Assembly: GCA_029243545.1 (NCBI GenBank)
Contig: JAQWRV010000028.1
Location: 1-64,000 of the forward strand
Direction of reading: 5' to 3'
Length of the DNA stretch: 64,000 nt
Source: Rhodospirillaceae bacterium
GTDB taxonomy: Bacteria > Pseudomonadota > Alphaproteobacteria > Rhodospirillales > Rhodospirillaceae
Shown here: positions 22,269-30,468 of the stretch, one piece after another
How the letters are laid out: the number at the start of each line of letters is the position of its first letter
Numbering within the stretch: position 1 is the stretch's first letter
The notes under the pieces: generated by a model
What the model saw: only the letters and a program-made list of their open reading frames with translations
What the model was told of the DNA's origin: nothing
The model's database searches: none
Made by a program: the position numbers and the translations under genes

Positions 22269-23396
22269 ATGGTCCGGAACCCAACCCACGAGATGCTGAG
22301 CCCGCCCAATCACGATGAGCGGTCTCTCCAACAGTATGTTTTGTCTCTAAAACACCACGTAGGCCGGGAAATTCAGCCCCACAAGCGAGACATTTATGAA
22401 CGGCGGGCAAAACCTGCATTTGAAAAAGCGCATGGCCGGGCGCCTAAAACCTGGCGGGAAATCGGTGATGTCATGCTGACAGACCCCGACTACCAAATGT
22501 CTATTGCGCTCAACACCATGGCCCAGGACCTGATGTGGGAATCTGTTGCGGATCCCATCTACCGCAATATCGACAAATTAGGCGATACCTTCGCTAAACT
22601 CAGCCAGTCTCCAGACAAGAAGGGCTCACTAGAGCTTGATCTAGACTTTGAGGTCCCCAAAGGCATCAGCAACGTTTCCATCCACCGTCAGGTCGGCACC
22701 TATGCTTACGATAGGGGCGAAGGTGATGTCACTGCCGGTGCGCTTTATGAAGGTGGGGGCAACATCTATTCCATGGGCATAGGGGTTGGGACTGGATACA
22801 GCAAAGGCGAAATCGTTCAGGCGTACTTGCGCAAACAATACCCGGATTTCGATCCTAAGATGATTTTGGACATCGGCTGCTCAGCTGGATCATCTTCGAC
22901 GCCGTATGCCATGGCATATCCGGACGCCGAGGTTCACGCCATTGATGTCGCGCCGGGCCTCTTACGTTATGCGCATGCGCGCGCGGAAAGCCTGGGCGCC
23001 GCCGTGCATTTCCATCAACGGGACGGCGGTGAGACTAAATTTCCAGAAGACACTTTTGATTTAGTGGTATCGCACAACGTCATGCACGAGATGCCTCAGA
23101 AAACCACCGAGAACATGTTCAAAGAAAGCTTCCGTATTCTCAAGCCAGGTGGCATTGCGGTGCATCAGGATCTACGCCTGAGGTTTAACGATTTTCCATT
23201 GTTTGATCAGTTCGATTTCCGCTGGGATCAACTCAACAATAACGAGCCTTATCTCGTGACATACGCCACCAATGACCCTGATGATCTGTTCCGTAAAGCG
23301 GGATTCCCTGAGGAAAACATCTGGAGTGGCCTGATCGATCAGCCTGACGGCACGATGAAGTGGTTCCTGTCGGTCGCACAGAAACCGGCAGCATAG
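22269..23396 (+). CDS. class I SAM-dependent methyltransferase with unknown N-terminal domain
   Basis: 375 residues from the ATG at 22269, chosen because AAGAGG lies six bases upstream; a GTG at 22251 is the other option. The N-terminal about 195 residues are of unknown type and include SIHRQVGTYAYDRGEGD and a Gly/Tyr-rich stretch. The C-terminal half is a methyltransferase: MILDIGCSAGSSSTPYAMAY, HAIDVAPGLLRYAHARAESL, FDLVVSHNVMHEMP and ILKPGGIAVHQDL. The same two-part layout recurs in the Tat-exported proteins at 28882 and 33468 and in a remnant at 44847, so these are paralogues. This copy has no export signal. It follows arsM by 96 bases on the same strand. The substrate is unknown. Confidence 0.85.
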   Translation: MVRNPTHEMLSPPNHDERSLQQYVLSLKHHVGREIQPHKRDIYERRAKPAFEKAHGRAPKTWREIGDVMLTDPDYQMSIALNTMAQDLMWESVADPIYRNIDKLGDTFAKLSQSPDKKGSLELDLDFEVPKGISNVSIHRQVGTYAYDRGEGDVTAGALYEGGGNIYSMGIGVGTGYSKGEIVQAYLRKQYPDFDPKMILDIGCSAGSSSTPYAMAYPDAEVHAIDVAPGLLRYAHARAESLGAAVHFHQRDGGETKFPEDTFDLVVSHNVMHEMPQKTTENMFKESFRILKPGGIAVHQDLRLRFNDFPLFDQFDFRWDQLNNNEPYLVTYATNDPDDLFRKAGFPEENIWSGLIDQPDGTMKWFLSVAQKPAA

Positions 23397-23470
23397 AGCC
23401 GCGCAAGAATCTGAATTCAACACAACTGTTTCGGATTGCAGCGTTTCTCTCTGCTCTGGCAAACGCGTAG

Positions 23471-23587
23471 ATATCTGTTGCTTCGGCGGACAGCCTGGTC
23501 ATCCACCGCGCGACTCTGCTTGTGAGCGACGCTGAGGCGTCGCAAGAGTTCTATGAAATCCTTGGTTTCAATTTTATTCAACAGTGA
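23471..23587 (+). pseudogene. truncated glyoxalase/VOC-family remnant
   Basis: An open stretch with no start codon, ending in TGA at 23585-23587, encodes SLVIHRATLLVSDAEASQEF and YEILGFNF. That matches the first beta-alpha unit of VOC-superfamily proteins (xxHRATLLVxDxxxSxxFYExxLGF). Nothing recognisable follows after the stop. It lies between the methyltransferase gene and the flavin reductase gene, and may be a decayed gene whose remainder has been lost. Confidence 0.5.
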
Positions 23588-23625
23588 TTGAGTGCGTGCA
23601 TAACTAAATTTCCTCGTTTGGCGTG

Positions 23626-24330
23626 CTAGGTTTCTGTTGTATCCAATGGCTCACCCGGCCTCGGGTCCGATGGCTCACCCGCCATGGCCTTTTCAAAGTC
23701 TGCGGCCCGGGCGCCGTCTATAGCGCCCATTTCAAATATCGTGTCGACCACGGCATATTCCATGTACCCCAGACGGGCGATGGGTTGGATCGCTTTTATG
23801 TCGACCTTTCCCTCTGCAGTAATGAACGCATCGTCGATGTGAACGCCAACCACGCGACCAATGACAACATGGTTGGTTGTTAAGTTGGTTTTGCCGGGCA
23901 ATACCAAAATCTCGTGCAACCGGCATTCGAAGTGTACCGGTGATTCTGCCACACGCGGCGGAGCGACGAAGCGCGATGGCACAGGTGTTAAACCTGACTC
24001 TGCTAATTCATCAACATCAGGATCGATGGTTTGACCACTGAGGTTGACCGCGTCGCGCAAGGCGTAGGTCGCCATGTTGAAGACGAACTCTCCGGTGGCG
24101 TCGACGTTCTCAACCGTGTCTTTGCGGCGATTCTCCAACTCATGACCACCAGCGGAAAACATCACATAGGGCGGGTCATAGCCGAGATTATTAAACTGGC
24201 TGAACGGCGCGAGATTAACGCGCTTGTCCACACCAAACGTGGAAATCCAGCCGATGGGCCGCGGCACGACGCAAGCCTTGTACGGGTTATAGGGCAGACC
24301 GTGATCATTCTTTGCCGGGTCATAAAACAT
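23626..24330 (-). CDS. flavin reductase-like (FMN-binding) protein
   Basis: 234 residues in the split-barrel flavin-reductase fold. N-terminal motifs YKACVVPRPIGWISTFGVDK and VNLAPFSQFNNLGYDPPYVM are typical of the DIM6/NTAB group that binds FMN. TNHVVIGRVVGVHIDD follows. The C-terminal tail is extended and acidic. Members serve as the NAD(P)H:FMN reductase of two-component monooxygenases or as self-standing flavoproteins. No partner oxygenase gene is adjacent. No clear ribosome binding site is seen before the ATG. Confidence 0.88.
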   Translation of the reverse strand: MFYDPAKNDHGLPYNPYKACVVPRPIGWISTFGVDKRVNLAPFSQFNNLGYDPPYVMFSAGGHELENRRKDTVENVDATGEFVFNMATYALRDAVNLSGQTIDPDVDELAESGLTPVPSRFVAPPRVAESPVHFECRLHEILVLPGKTNLTTNHVVIGRVVGVHIDDAFITAEGKVDIKAIQPIARLGYMEYAVVDTIFEMGAIDGARAADFEKAMAGEPSDPRPGEPLDTTET

Positions 24331-24457
24331 ATCTAAAAGCCTAAGGCATCCAGGGCTTGAGCGATACCGGCCGAGGGACTTGCAGGCGTGAACACTGGTG
24401 AATCCGCCCCAGGACTGCTACAGACGATTAGCCGTTTTTCCGGGGGGAGATCAAACC

Positions 24458-25813
24458 ATGGCCGAAGCAACCCTAGTACCTCAGTCAGAAGCCCAAAGCT
24501 CACGATACTCCTGGTATTGCCTCTGGGTGATCGTCTTCGCATACTTCTTTGGCTTTATGGATCGCCTCATCGTCGGCCTTCTAACTCCCGCCATACAAAG
24601 AGACTTGGGCTTCACAGACACGCAGATGGGCCAGATTCAAGGCCTCGCCTTCGCCGTGTTTTATTCGCTCTTTGTCATTCCCATCGGCTGGGCGGCAGAC
24701 CGCTTCAGCCGCAAGTGGATACTGACGACGGGCACGGCTGTGTGGAGCCTCTTTACGGCTGGCTGCGGCCTCATGCGCAGCTTCGGCGGCCTGTTCGGCA
24801 TGCGCGTCGGCGTCGGCATTGGGGAAGCCACATTGAACCCCTGCACGGCTTCGCTGATTGGTGATTACTTCGAACCGCGCGACAGGCCCAAAGCGTTCGG
24901 CATCTACACCATGGCGACAGCCTTCGGCACCGGTCTCGTATATGTCTTCGGCGGTTTGCTCATTGCGTTTACAATGCAAGGCGTGAACATGCCTATTATT
25001 GGGCAAGTACCAGGCTGGCAAGCGGTGTTCATCATCATCGGTCTGGCTGGTCTTATTCCAGCCCTGCTCATGGCCTTTACCATGAAGGAACCGAAGCGCA
25101 GGGAAATCGCCAAAGACCATAGCGAGAAACCAAGTTGGGGTGAAATCTTCGCGTTCCTGAACCAAAACAAAACCACGCTGATATGCCACCACTTGGGGGT
25201 CGCTTTCATTCTTATGGCGGTCTACGGCTGGGTAAACTGGCTGCCGTCGTTGTTCGATCGGGTGCATGGCTGGTCCATTCCTCAATTCAGCATTTGGTAT
25301 GGACTGTTCGGTGGCACCTTCGGCATCGCATCGGCTTTTTCCAGCGGCTATGTCACGAACTGGTTCAAGGACCGCGGCAACACAGACGGAGCCATGCGCA
25401 CCGTCATGTGGGGCGGAGTCGGGTTGACCATCGGCACGACCATTGCTCCCCTCATGCCAACGCCTGAGCTGTGTCTCGCCCTGTTCGCTATAGCAGGCAT
25501 GTTTGCCAACTGGCCGCCGGCGCAAGCACTGGCCGCCGTCAACGACATGACCCCAAATCAACTGCGCGGCGTCGTGACGTCGGTTTACATCCTTGTCATC
25601 GGCATCGGTGGCGCCGGGCTAGGACCTTTTGCCATGGGTTGGGTGACCGACAATGTGTTCGGCAACCCCCAACAGATCAACTTGTCCATGGCCCTTGTGA
25701 CTGTGGTCATGGGTTCACTGGGCACATTGCTCATCGCCTACGGCCTTAAGGCCTATCGCGAAAGCCTGAGCCGGGTGAATTGGATGAACGCGAAAGCCGC
25801 AGCGGCGGGATAG
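24458..25813 (+). CDS. MFS transporter
   Basis: 451-residue inner-membrane carrier with twelve predicted helices. The helix 2-3 loop reads VIPIGWAADRFSRKWILTTG, the standard MFS A-motif, and the N-terminal half has MDRLIVGLLTPAIQRDLGFT, usual for the sugar-phosphate/anion-cation (ACS) and spinster-like subfamilies. The start is at 24458, preceded by GGGGGAGA; the frame opens 20 codons upstream. It is convergent with the HMG-CoA-lyase-like gene, with only two bases between stop codons. The substrate is unknown; the neighbouring CoA-ester genes hint at an organic acid (inference). Confidence 0.9.
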   Translation: MAEATLVPQSEAQSSRYSWYCLWVIVFAYFFGFMDRLIVGLLTPAIQRDLGFTDTQMGQIQGLAFAVFYSLFVIPIGWAADRFSRKWILTTGTAVWSLFTAGCGLMRSFGGLFGMRVGVGIGEATLNPCTASLIGDYFEPRDRPKAFGIYTMATAFGTGLVYVFGGLLIAFTMQGVNMPIIGQVPGWQAVFIIIGLAGLIPALLMAFTMKEPKRREIAKDHSEKPSWGEIFAFLNQNKTTLICHHLGVAFILMAVYGWVNWLPSLFDRVHGWSIPQFSIWYGLFGGTFGIASAFSSGYVTNWFKDRGNTDGAMRTVMWGGVGLTIGTTIAPLMPTPELCLALFAIAGMFANWPPAQALAAVNDMTPNQLRGVVTSVYILVIGIGGAGLGPFAMGWVTDNVFGNPQQINLSMALVTVVMGSLGTLLIAYGLKAYRESLSRVNWMNAKAAAAG

Positions 25814-25815
25814 AT

Positions 25816-26820
25816 CTACTCCGCTGCCAGCTTGCTCGCCGCGTGGCCCCATCCTGAGCCGCCGTGGACAGCCTGCACGTAGCCTTTGGGTAAACCAGCA
25901 TCAGGCGTGAAGCCGTAGAGTTCTTCGCCAGGGATAGACTCTTTGAGCACGTCCTGCACAGTCATAAGCTTCTCCATGTCGATTCCGGTCTTGAGGCCCA
26001 TGCTGTCGAGCAGGAACACCAGATCCTCGGTGATGATGTTGCCCGAGGCGCCCGGCGCGAACGGGCAGCCACCCAAACCGCCGAGGGAACTGTCCAGCGT
26101 GCAAAGACCTATGTCTAAAGCCGCCATGACGTTGGCAAGGCCCTGGCCACGGGTGTTGTGCAAATGGATGCCGGTGAGCTTGTCGCGGCCGACCGCTGCC
26201 CAAATGCCGGTGACCAATTGCTTCACCTGAACCGGGTTGGCATAGCCGGTGGTGTCGGCCAGCCCCACCTCATCACAGCCCAGCGCAATCAACCTCTCAG
26301 CCATTTCAATGACCTTAGCCTGGGGCACATGGCCTTCCAGGGTGCAGCCGAAGGCGGTTGAAAGCCCGCCCTCAAAATGGGGCCGGTTCTCTACCGGCTG
26401 AAACTTAATGAGTTCGGCTATCTTTTCGACCTCTTCCAGCACCTGGGCATGAGTTTTCTTGAGATTGGCTTGAGAGTGAGTTTCAGACACGGACAGCGGC
26501 AGGGTGAGTTTATGAGCACCGGCAGCGATGGCGTTTTCCGCGCCCTTGAAATTTGGCACCAGCACTGCCACCTGCAGACCGGGAATGGTACGGGCGTACT
26601 GGACGATTTCGCCGGTATCGGCCAATTGCGGCAGCAGCTTCGGCGGCACGAATGACCCCACTTCGATTTCACGCACGCCGGCTTCCGCCTCTGCTTTGAT
26701 CCAGGCCTTCTTGGCGTCTGTCCGCATGATCGATTGGACCGACTGCAAGCCGTCGCGCGGCCCCACTTCGCTAATGAGAATGTCTATTCCGTCCATTATG
26801 TCGGGCATAATATCGGTCAT
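25816..26820 (-). CDS. hydroxymethylglutaryl-CoA lyase-family protein
   Basis: 334-residue TIM-barrel lyase. It shows EVGPRDGLQ with the catalytic Arg22-Asp23, VGLADTTGYANP, the metal-binding HLHNTRGQG, and the signature loop GLGGCPFAPGASGN with the active-site Cys. Enzymes with HLHNTRG in place of the HMG-CoA-lyase HxHDTYG include citramalyl-CoA lyases and related 3-hydroxyacyl-CoA cleaving enzymes, so HMG-CoA is not assured as substrate. AAGGAC precedes the ATG. It is divergent from a CaiB-type CoA-transferase gene, an association consistent with activation of a dicarboxylic or branched acid and cleavage of its CoA ester. Confidence 0.92.
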   Translation of the reverse strand: MTDIMPDIMDGIDILISEVGPRDGLQSVQSIMRTDAKKAWIKAEAEAGVREIEVGSFVPPKLLPQLADTGEIVQYARTIPGLQVAVLVPNFKGAENAIAAGAHKLTLPLSVSETHSQANLKKTHAQVLEEVEKIAELIKFQPVENRPHFEGGLSTAFGCTLEGHVPQAKVIEMAERLIALGCDEVGLADTTGYANPVQVKQLVTGIWAAVGRDKLTGIHLHNTRGQGLANVMAALDIGLCTLDSSLGGLGGCPFAPGASGNIITEDLVFLLDSMGLKTGIDMEKLMTVQDVLKESIPGEELYGFTPDAGLPKGYVQAVHGGSGWGHAASKLAAE

Positions 26821-26889
26821 GGGTGCGGTCCTTACGTTTTAATTTTACCTAGCAGGCGCGCCGTACTCGACGGCGAAGTCCTGATAGAT

Positions 26890-27060
26890 TTAATCGAGTT
26901 TCTTGGTAGCCACCACCTCATCCAGATTTTCCAGCACGACTGCCAGACAGTAGTTGTTGCCAAAACCGGTCACGGCGTTGATGTCCCGCAGCCGAGCGCA
27001 GGCTTTTTCCGACAGGGCGGCGTTAAAACGCTTGGGCAGAGGATACCGTTTTGCGGCCAT
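26890..27060 (-). CDS. small conserved-looking protein, possibly cut by an in-frame stop
   Basis: 56 residues from the ATG complement 27058-27060. GGAGG lies six bases upstream and sets this start over an upstream frame extension. The sequence has MAAKRYPLPKRFNAALSEKA and VTGFGNNYCLAVVLENLDEV. After the TAA (complement 26890-26892) the same frame reads IYQDFAVEYGAPAR before a second stop at 26845-26847, and that looks like a natural continuation of the helix and tail. The intact gene may therefore have been about 71 codons. It lies between the lyase gene and the CoA-transferase gene. The function is unknown. Confidence 0.5.
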   Translation of the reverse strand: MAAKRYPLPKRFNAALSEKACARLRDINAVTGFGNNYCLAVVLENLDEVVATKKLD

Positions 27061-27248
27061 ATGGGCCTCCATAGAAATGGTGGTCAGTGGGTCCGTTTTT
27101 TGGCGTGCCCCACTCAGGTTTTCGAGCGGCCCGCGCGAGCCGAATGCTTGCCGTTCCATATCCGTTATATATGATCGGCCACAGCGCAGGTCCAGTGTGG
27201 AACCAATAACTAATATCTCACCATGTTAATAAATAAGGAGTTTTTTTG

Positions 27249-28451
27249 ATGACGGACGCAGCTAATCTTCCTTTAGCCGGCACGAAGGTCGTTGAATTCA
27301 CACACATGGTGATGGGCCCGACCGTGGGCTGCATCCTCGCCGACCTGGGCGCAGAGGTGATCAAGATCGAGCCTCTGAAGGGCGATAACACCCGGCGGCT
27401 GAAGGGCTCGGGCTCGGGCTACTTCCCCATGTTCAACAGGAACAAGCGCTCCATCTGCCTCGATCTCAAAAACGAGACCGGGCACGGTATCGCCCTGGAC
27501 CTGATCAAACAGGCCGACATCATCATTGAGAACTTCCGCCCCGGCGCCATGGACAAGTTGGGCTTCGGCTATGACGCTCTGAAGGCGATCAACAATGGCC
27601 TGATTTACTGCTCGGAAAAAGGCTTTCTCTCCGGCCCCTACGAAGAACGCACAGCCCTGGATGAAGTGGCCCAGATGATGGGCGGCCTCGCCTACATGAC
27701 CGGCCCTCCGGGACAGCCCCTGCGGGCGGGCGCATCGGTGATCGACATCACCGGCGGTATGTTCGGCGTCATCGGTATCCTCTCGGCTTTGGTTAGCCGC
27801 AACCAGACCGGTGAAGGCCAGCGCGTGGTCGCGAGCCTCTATGAGACCTCAGTCTATCTAGTGGGGCAGCACATGGCCCAATACGGCGTCACCGGCACTC
27901 CTGCCAACCCTATGCCAGCGCGGGTGTCCGCTTGGGCGATTTACGACGTGTTCGAAACCAAGGACGACGACAAAGTGTTCGTCGGCGTGGTTTCCGACAC
28001 CCAATGGAGAAACTTCTGCGAGGCTTTCGGGCTCGATGAACTCTGGGCCAAAGAAGCACTGAGGCTCAACAACGGCCGGGTGGATGCCCGCCACTGGCTC
28101 AAGCCGCAGATTGACGAAGTGTTCAAGGGCTACGACAAAGCCGACCTCATGGCCAAGCTTGAAGCCACCGGCGTGCCTTTTGCACCCATCGCCAAACCCC
28201 ACGACCTGTTCGACGACCCGCACTTGAACGCAGGCGACGGCCTTTCGGAAGTGACACTGACTGACGGCGACGGCGCGGGACGCAAGATCTCACTGCCCAA
28301 CATGCCGCTGTCGATAGGTGGGGAGCGCATGGGTGTGCGCATCGACCTGCCGCGCCAAGGCCAGCACACCAAAGAGGTGCTGGCAGAACTAGGGCATGAC
28401 GACCTTGCCATCACCAAGATGGTCGAGGATGGGATTGCCGCGGGGGAATAG
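27249..28451 (+). CDS. CaiB/BaiF family (class III) CoA-transferase
   Basis: 400 residues. It transfers CoA between an acyl-CoA donor and a free acid via an aspartyl-CoA thioester. It has TKVVEFTHMVMGPTVGCILA and DLGAEVIKIEP at the N-terminus and NKRSICLDLKNETGHGIALD. The catalytic Asp is D138 in RTALDEVAQ, followed by YMTGPPGQPLRAGASVID. AAGGAG at 27234-27239 and the ATG at 27249 set the start (a TTG one codon earlier opens the frame). It is divergent from the HMG-CoA-lyase-like gene. The acid substrate is not identified. Confidence 0.94.
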   Translation: MTDAANLPLAGTKVVEFTHMVMGPTVGCILADLGAEVIKIEPLKGDNTRRLKGSGSGYFPMFNRNKRSICLDLKNETGHGIALDLIKQADIIIENFRPGAMDKLGFGYDALKAINNGLIYCSEKGFLSGPYEERTALDEVAQMMGGLAYMTGPPGQPLRAGASVIDITGGMFGVIGILSALVSRNQTGEGQRVVASLYETSVYLVGQHMAQYGVTGTPANPMPARVSAWAIYDVFETKDDDKVFVGVVSDTQWRNFCEAFGLDELWAKEALRLNNGRVDARHWLKPQIDEVFKGYDKADLMAKLEATGVPFAPIAKPHDLFDDPHLNAGDGLSEVTLTDGDGAGRKISLPNMPLSIGGERMGVRIDLPRQGQHTKEVLAELGHDDLAITKMVEDGIAAGE

Positions 28452-28511
28452 GCCGCGCGTAAACCTCCCTTGTCCTTAACGCTCTAACATGCACCACACC
28501 CGTTTTTCAGG

Positions 28512-28596
28512 AACAACCCCATGAAGGACCGGGAGATCGGAAAATTCCAAAATGAATTCAGTAACTTAACTGAATTTGAAACAATCCCATGAAGGA
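28512..28596 (+). repeat. 17-bp direct repeat around two ATGAAGGA starts
   Basis: AACAACCCCATGAAGGA at 28512-28528 recurs as AACAATCCCATGAAGGA at 28580-28596, with one mismatch and 68 bases apart. Both copies end in an ATG-containing octamer. The sequences after the copies differ. Confidence 0.7.
28555..28576. repeat. inverted repeat AATTCAGT/ACTGAATT
   Basis: Perfect 8-bp arms with a 6-base spacer (aactta), between the two copies of the direct repeat. It is AT-rich and without a T-tract, so it is more like a protein-binding dyad than a terminator. Confidence 0.6.
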
Positions 28597-28881
28597 ACTT
28601 CTTGCGGCGCGGACCCAGCGCAAGAACACAGGCGTGGTCCACAAGAGACTAAAGCGCGCGCCGGTGATTATAGCGGGACTTTGCTGTGGTCTGCTTTTCA
28701 ACTGAAAGCTATATTTCTCAGCCGGCGCAAATACGTCCGCTTTAGGACCAACAGCAGACGTAATTAGAGGTTATTTGGACTTCCGCTTTTGAGCCTAAGC
28801 TAAATTCCTGCCGCCGTTAGCCCCTTGCCTCTTCGTCCACACCTTTGTGGTGCTAGCGATACAAAAACTAAAGGGATCCAC

Positions 28882-30051
28882 TCAGACTTTGTAACCGATG
28901 ACGTTCCGGGTCGTATCGGACCGCCCCTTCGGGCCATTTTCGTCGACCTTGAAGCCCACCTCACGCATCGCCTGGGCGAGATCGTAATGGTAGTACTCCA
29001 TCCACCAGACTTCGTGGTTCCAACGGTAATTTCGCCACGCATTGTAATGGGACATTGCCGTGCCGCGCACTTGATCACCGGAGTAGCTGTCGAGCGGATA
29101 ATAAACGCCACCTGGCCGCAAGGTACGGTACGCCTCGGCGGAAATCTCTTTGATTTTCTCGCCCGGCACTTCGTGAATTAAGAGATTACTGGTGACGATG
29201 TCGAAGTAATCATCAGGGAACTGGGTCTTCTCGGACAGCTCGTGGACGTAGTTGATGTCCTTGCCAAGTTTGAGTGAATTCATGTGCGCGAAACGCAACA
29301 TCGGTCCAGCGACGTCGTTGCCCCACACCTCGGCCTCGGGAAATCTGCCCTTCAGTGCATGAGCGAACTGACCGCAACTGGTTCCCTGATCGAGGATACG
29401 CTTGACCTTGCCGTCGGCCGGGCGCGGCACGCCGCGGGCCCAGTTCACTTGCAGCTGATCTTGCTGGTTGCCGCCCGCAAGAACCACGCTGGTGCCGTAG
29501 AAATAAATATGTCCAGCGAAGCGGTCACCGACATACCCACCGGGCTGAATGTGGATTTCGTAACAGGCGTAGTCGGGAACATCTAAATCCTTGTTGAGCA
29601 GCAGCCTTCCAGGCTTACGATTTTCAGCGTCAGCCATTTCTTCCAGCAGAACATCGGCATTGCGGTCGCACTCATCCTTTACCAGCTTCCAGAACTGCTC
29701 CTGTGAACGTTCAAGGTTATGAACCACCATGGAAATAGTATGGTCCTCGGTGAGAATACCCACGATCTCGTCAAGATCGCCGTCCTTCGATAAATCGATA
29801 CCGTTAAGTCTCAATAGGTCAAGCGAGCGTTTCGACGCCTGCCGGTAAAGTGAAGTTGCCATCCAACTGCGGTAGCCGGTGATGAATTCAAGCTCGCTTT
29901 CCACCTGGAGTGAGGGCAACCGCTCAAACACTCCGATCGTACCGCGGGGATCAAAGTCAAGCGGGACTTCCTTCCCCGTTGCCTTCGAAAGAGATGAAGC
30001 GGCCATGGCGGTGGCCACGGACCCGGAGAACAACGCGCGACGATTAAGCAT
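28882..30051 (-). CDS. methyltransferase-domain protein with twin-arginine signal
   Basis: 389 residues. The N-terminus MLNRRALFSGSVATAMAASS has the RR-x-L-F pattern and hydrophobic h-region of a Tat signal. The central domain (about 60-200) includes YEIHIQPGGYVGDRFAGHIY, conserved with the paralogue at 33468. The C-terminal half is a class I SAM-methyltransferase fold: KRILDQGTSCGQFAHALKGR, EVWGNDVAGPMLRFAHMNSL, FDIVTSNLLIHEVP and TLRPGGVYYPLDS. A methyltransferase in the periplasm would lack SAM, so it either uses another ligand, or is folded with SAM before export, or the signal acts only as an anchor. A small unknown gene lies 54 bases upstream on the same strand. The methyl acceptor is unknown. 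Confidence 0.83.
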   Translation of the reverse strand: MLNRRALFSGSVATAMAASSLSKATGKEVPLDFDPRGTIGVFERLPSLQVESELEFITGYRSWMATSLYRQASKRSLDLLRLNGIDLSKDGDLDEIVGILTEDHTISMVVHNLERSQEQFWKLVKDECDRNADVLLEEMADAENRKPGRLLLNKDLDVPDYACYEIHIQPGGYVGDRFAGHIYFYGTSVVLAGGNQQDQLQVNWARGVPRPADGKVKRILDQGTSCGQFAHALKGRFPEAEVWGNDVAGPMLRFAHMNSLKLGKDINYVHELSEKTQFPDDYFDIVTSNLLIHEVPGEKIKEISAEAYRTLRPGGVYYPLDSYSGDQVRGTAMSHYNAWRNYRWNHEVWWMEYYHYDLAQAMREVGFKVDENGPKGRSDTTRNVIGYKV

Positions 30052-30105
30052 GTGACAGTCTCCTCAATTAGATTTTACAGCTGACGGTATTGCAGGCCGT
30101 AGCGC

Positions 30106-30468
30106 TCAATTCCCTTTTTCTTTGGGGTCGGTGTAATTCATCTCCGCTGTAACGGGGATATCAGCCGGACGTGCCAATACATCGTAGACGTTGCCTATAA
30201 AGCGGTCGCGTTCGGCTTCCCAACTTTTCATCAGAGTTTCGGACGGCACGTATTTTTCGATCATCTCTGGAGTTATACCCCCGCGTTCGAGCATGAGTTG
30301 TTCCATCACCAGCATGCGGCGGCGATACGCCCACATTTCGGCGCCCATGTTGATCATTGCGGTGACGATGTTATCCGTCATCGTATCCTTTAGCAGTACT
30401 CCACGATGGGTATCGGACTTGAAATAGTCGACGGTATAAGTGCCACTTTCCGCGTTCGACTTAGCCAT
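30106..30468 (-). CDS. uncharacterised small protein upstream of the exported methyltransferase
   Basis: 120 residues from the ATG complement 30466-30468, preceded by AGAGGA. It is soluble and helical, with no signal peptide. The middle reads MINMGAEMWAYRRRMLVMEQ and ERGGITPEMIEKYVPSETLM, loosely recalling the helical subunits of nitrile-hydratase-type proteins, but the match is too weak to name. It is probably co-transcribed with the Tat methyltransferase gene 54 bases downstream, and may be its regulator or partner; that is inference from position only. Confidence 0.65.
   Translation of the reverse strand: MAKSNAESGTYTVDYFKSDTHRGVLLKDTMTDNIVTAMINMGAEMWAYRRRMLVMEQLMLERGGITPEMIEKYVPSETLMKSWEAERDRFIGNVYDVLARPADIPVTAEMNYTDPKEKGN

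Larger units (their letters stand above)
28452..28881. other. 430-base gap with repeats and no convincing gene
   Basis: Between the CoA-transferase and the Tat methyltransferase stop codons lie a 17-base direct repeat and an inverted repeat (listed separately). There are two small open frames, at 28521-28592 and 28589-28705 (38 codons, MKELLAARTQRKNTGVVHKR and on). Neither resembles a known family and neither has a clear ribosome binding site. Confidence 0.5.

Noticed and set aside
24333-24542. 69-codon minus-strand open frame ending just before the flavin reductase gene (PEKRLIVCSSPGADSPVF and on)
   Set aside because: It overlaps the start of the MFS gene on the opposite strand, has no ribosome binding site and matches no family I know. 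The last 40 residues look protein-like, so it could be a remnant, but I cannot support it.
24581-25561. Long (326-codon) minus-strand frame antisense to the MFS gene
   Set aside because: Its protein is rich in His, Arg and Gln with no domain, and it mirrors a clear MFS protein; it is a shadow frame.
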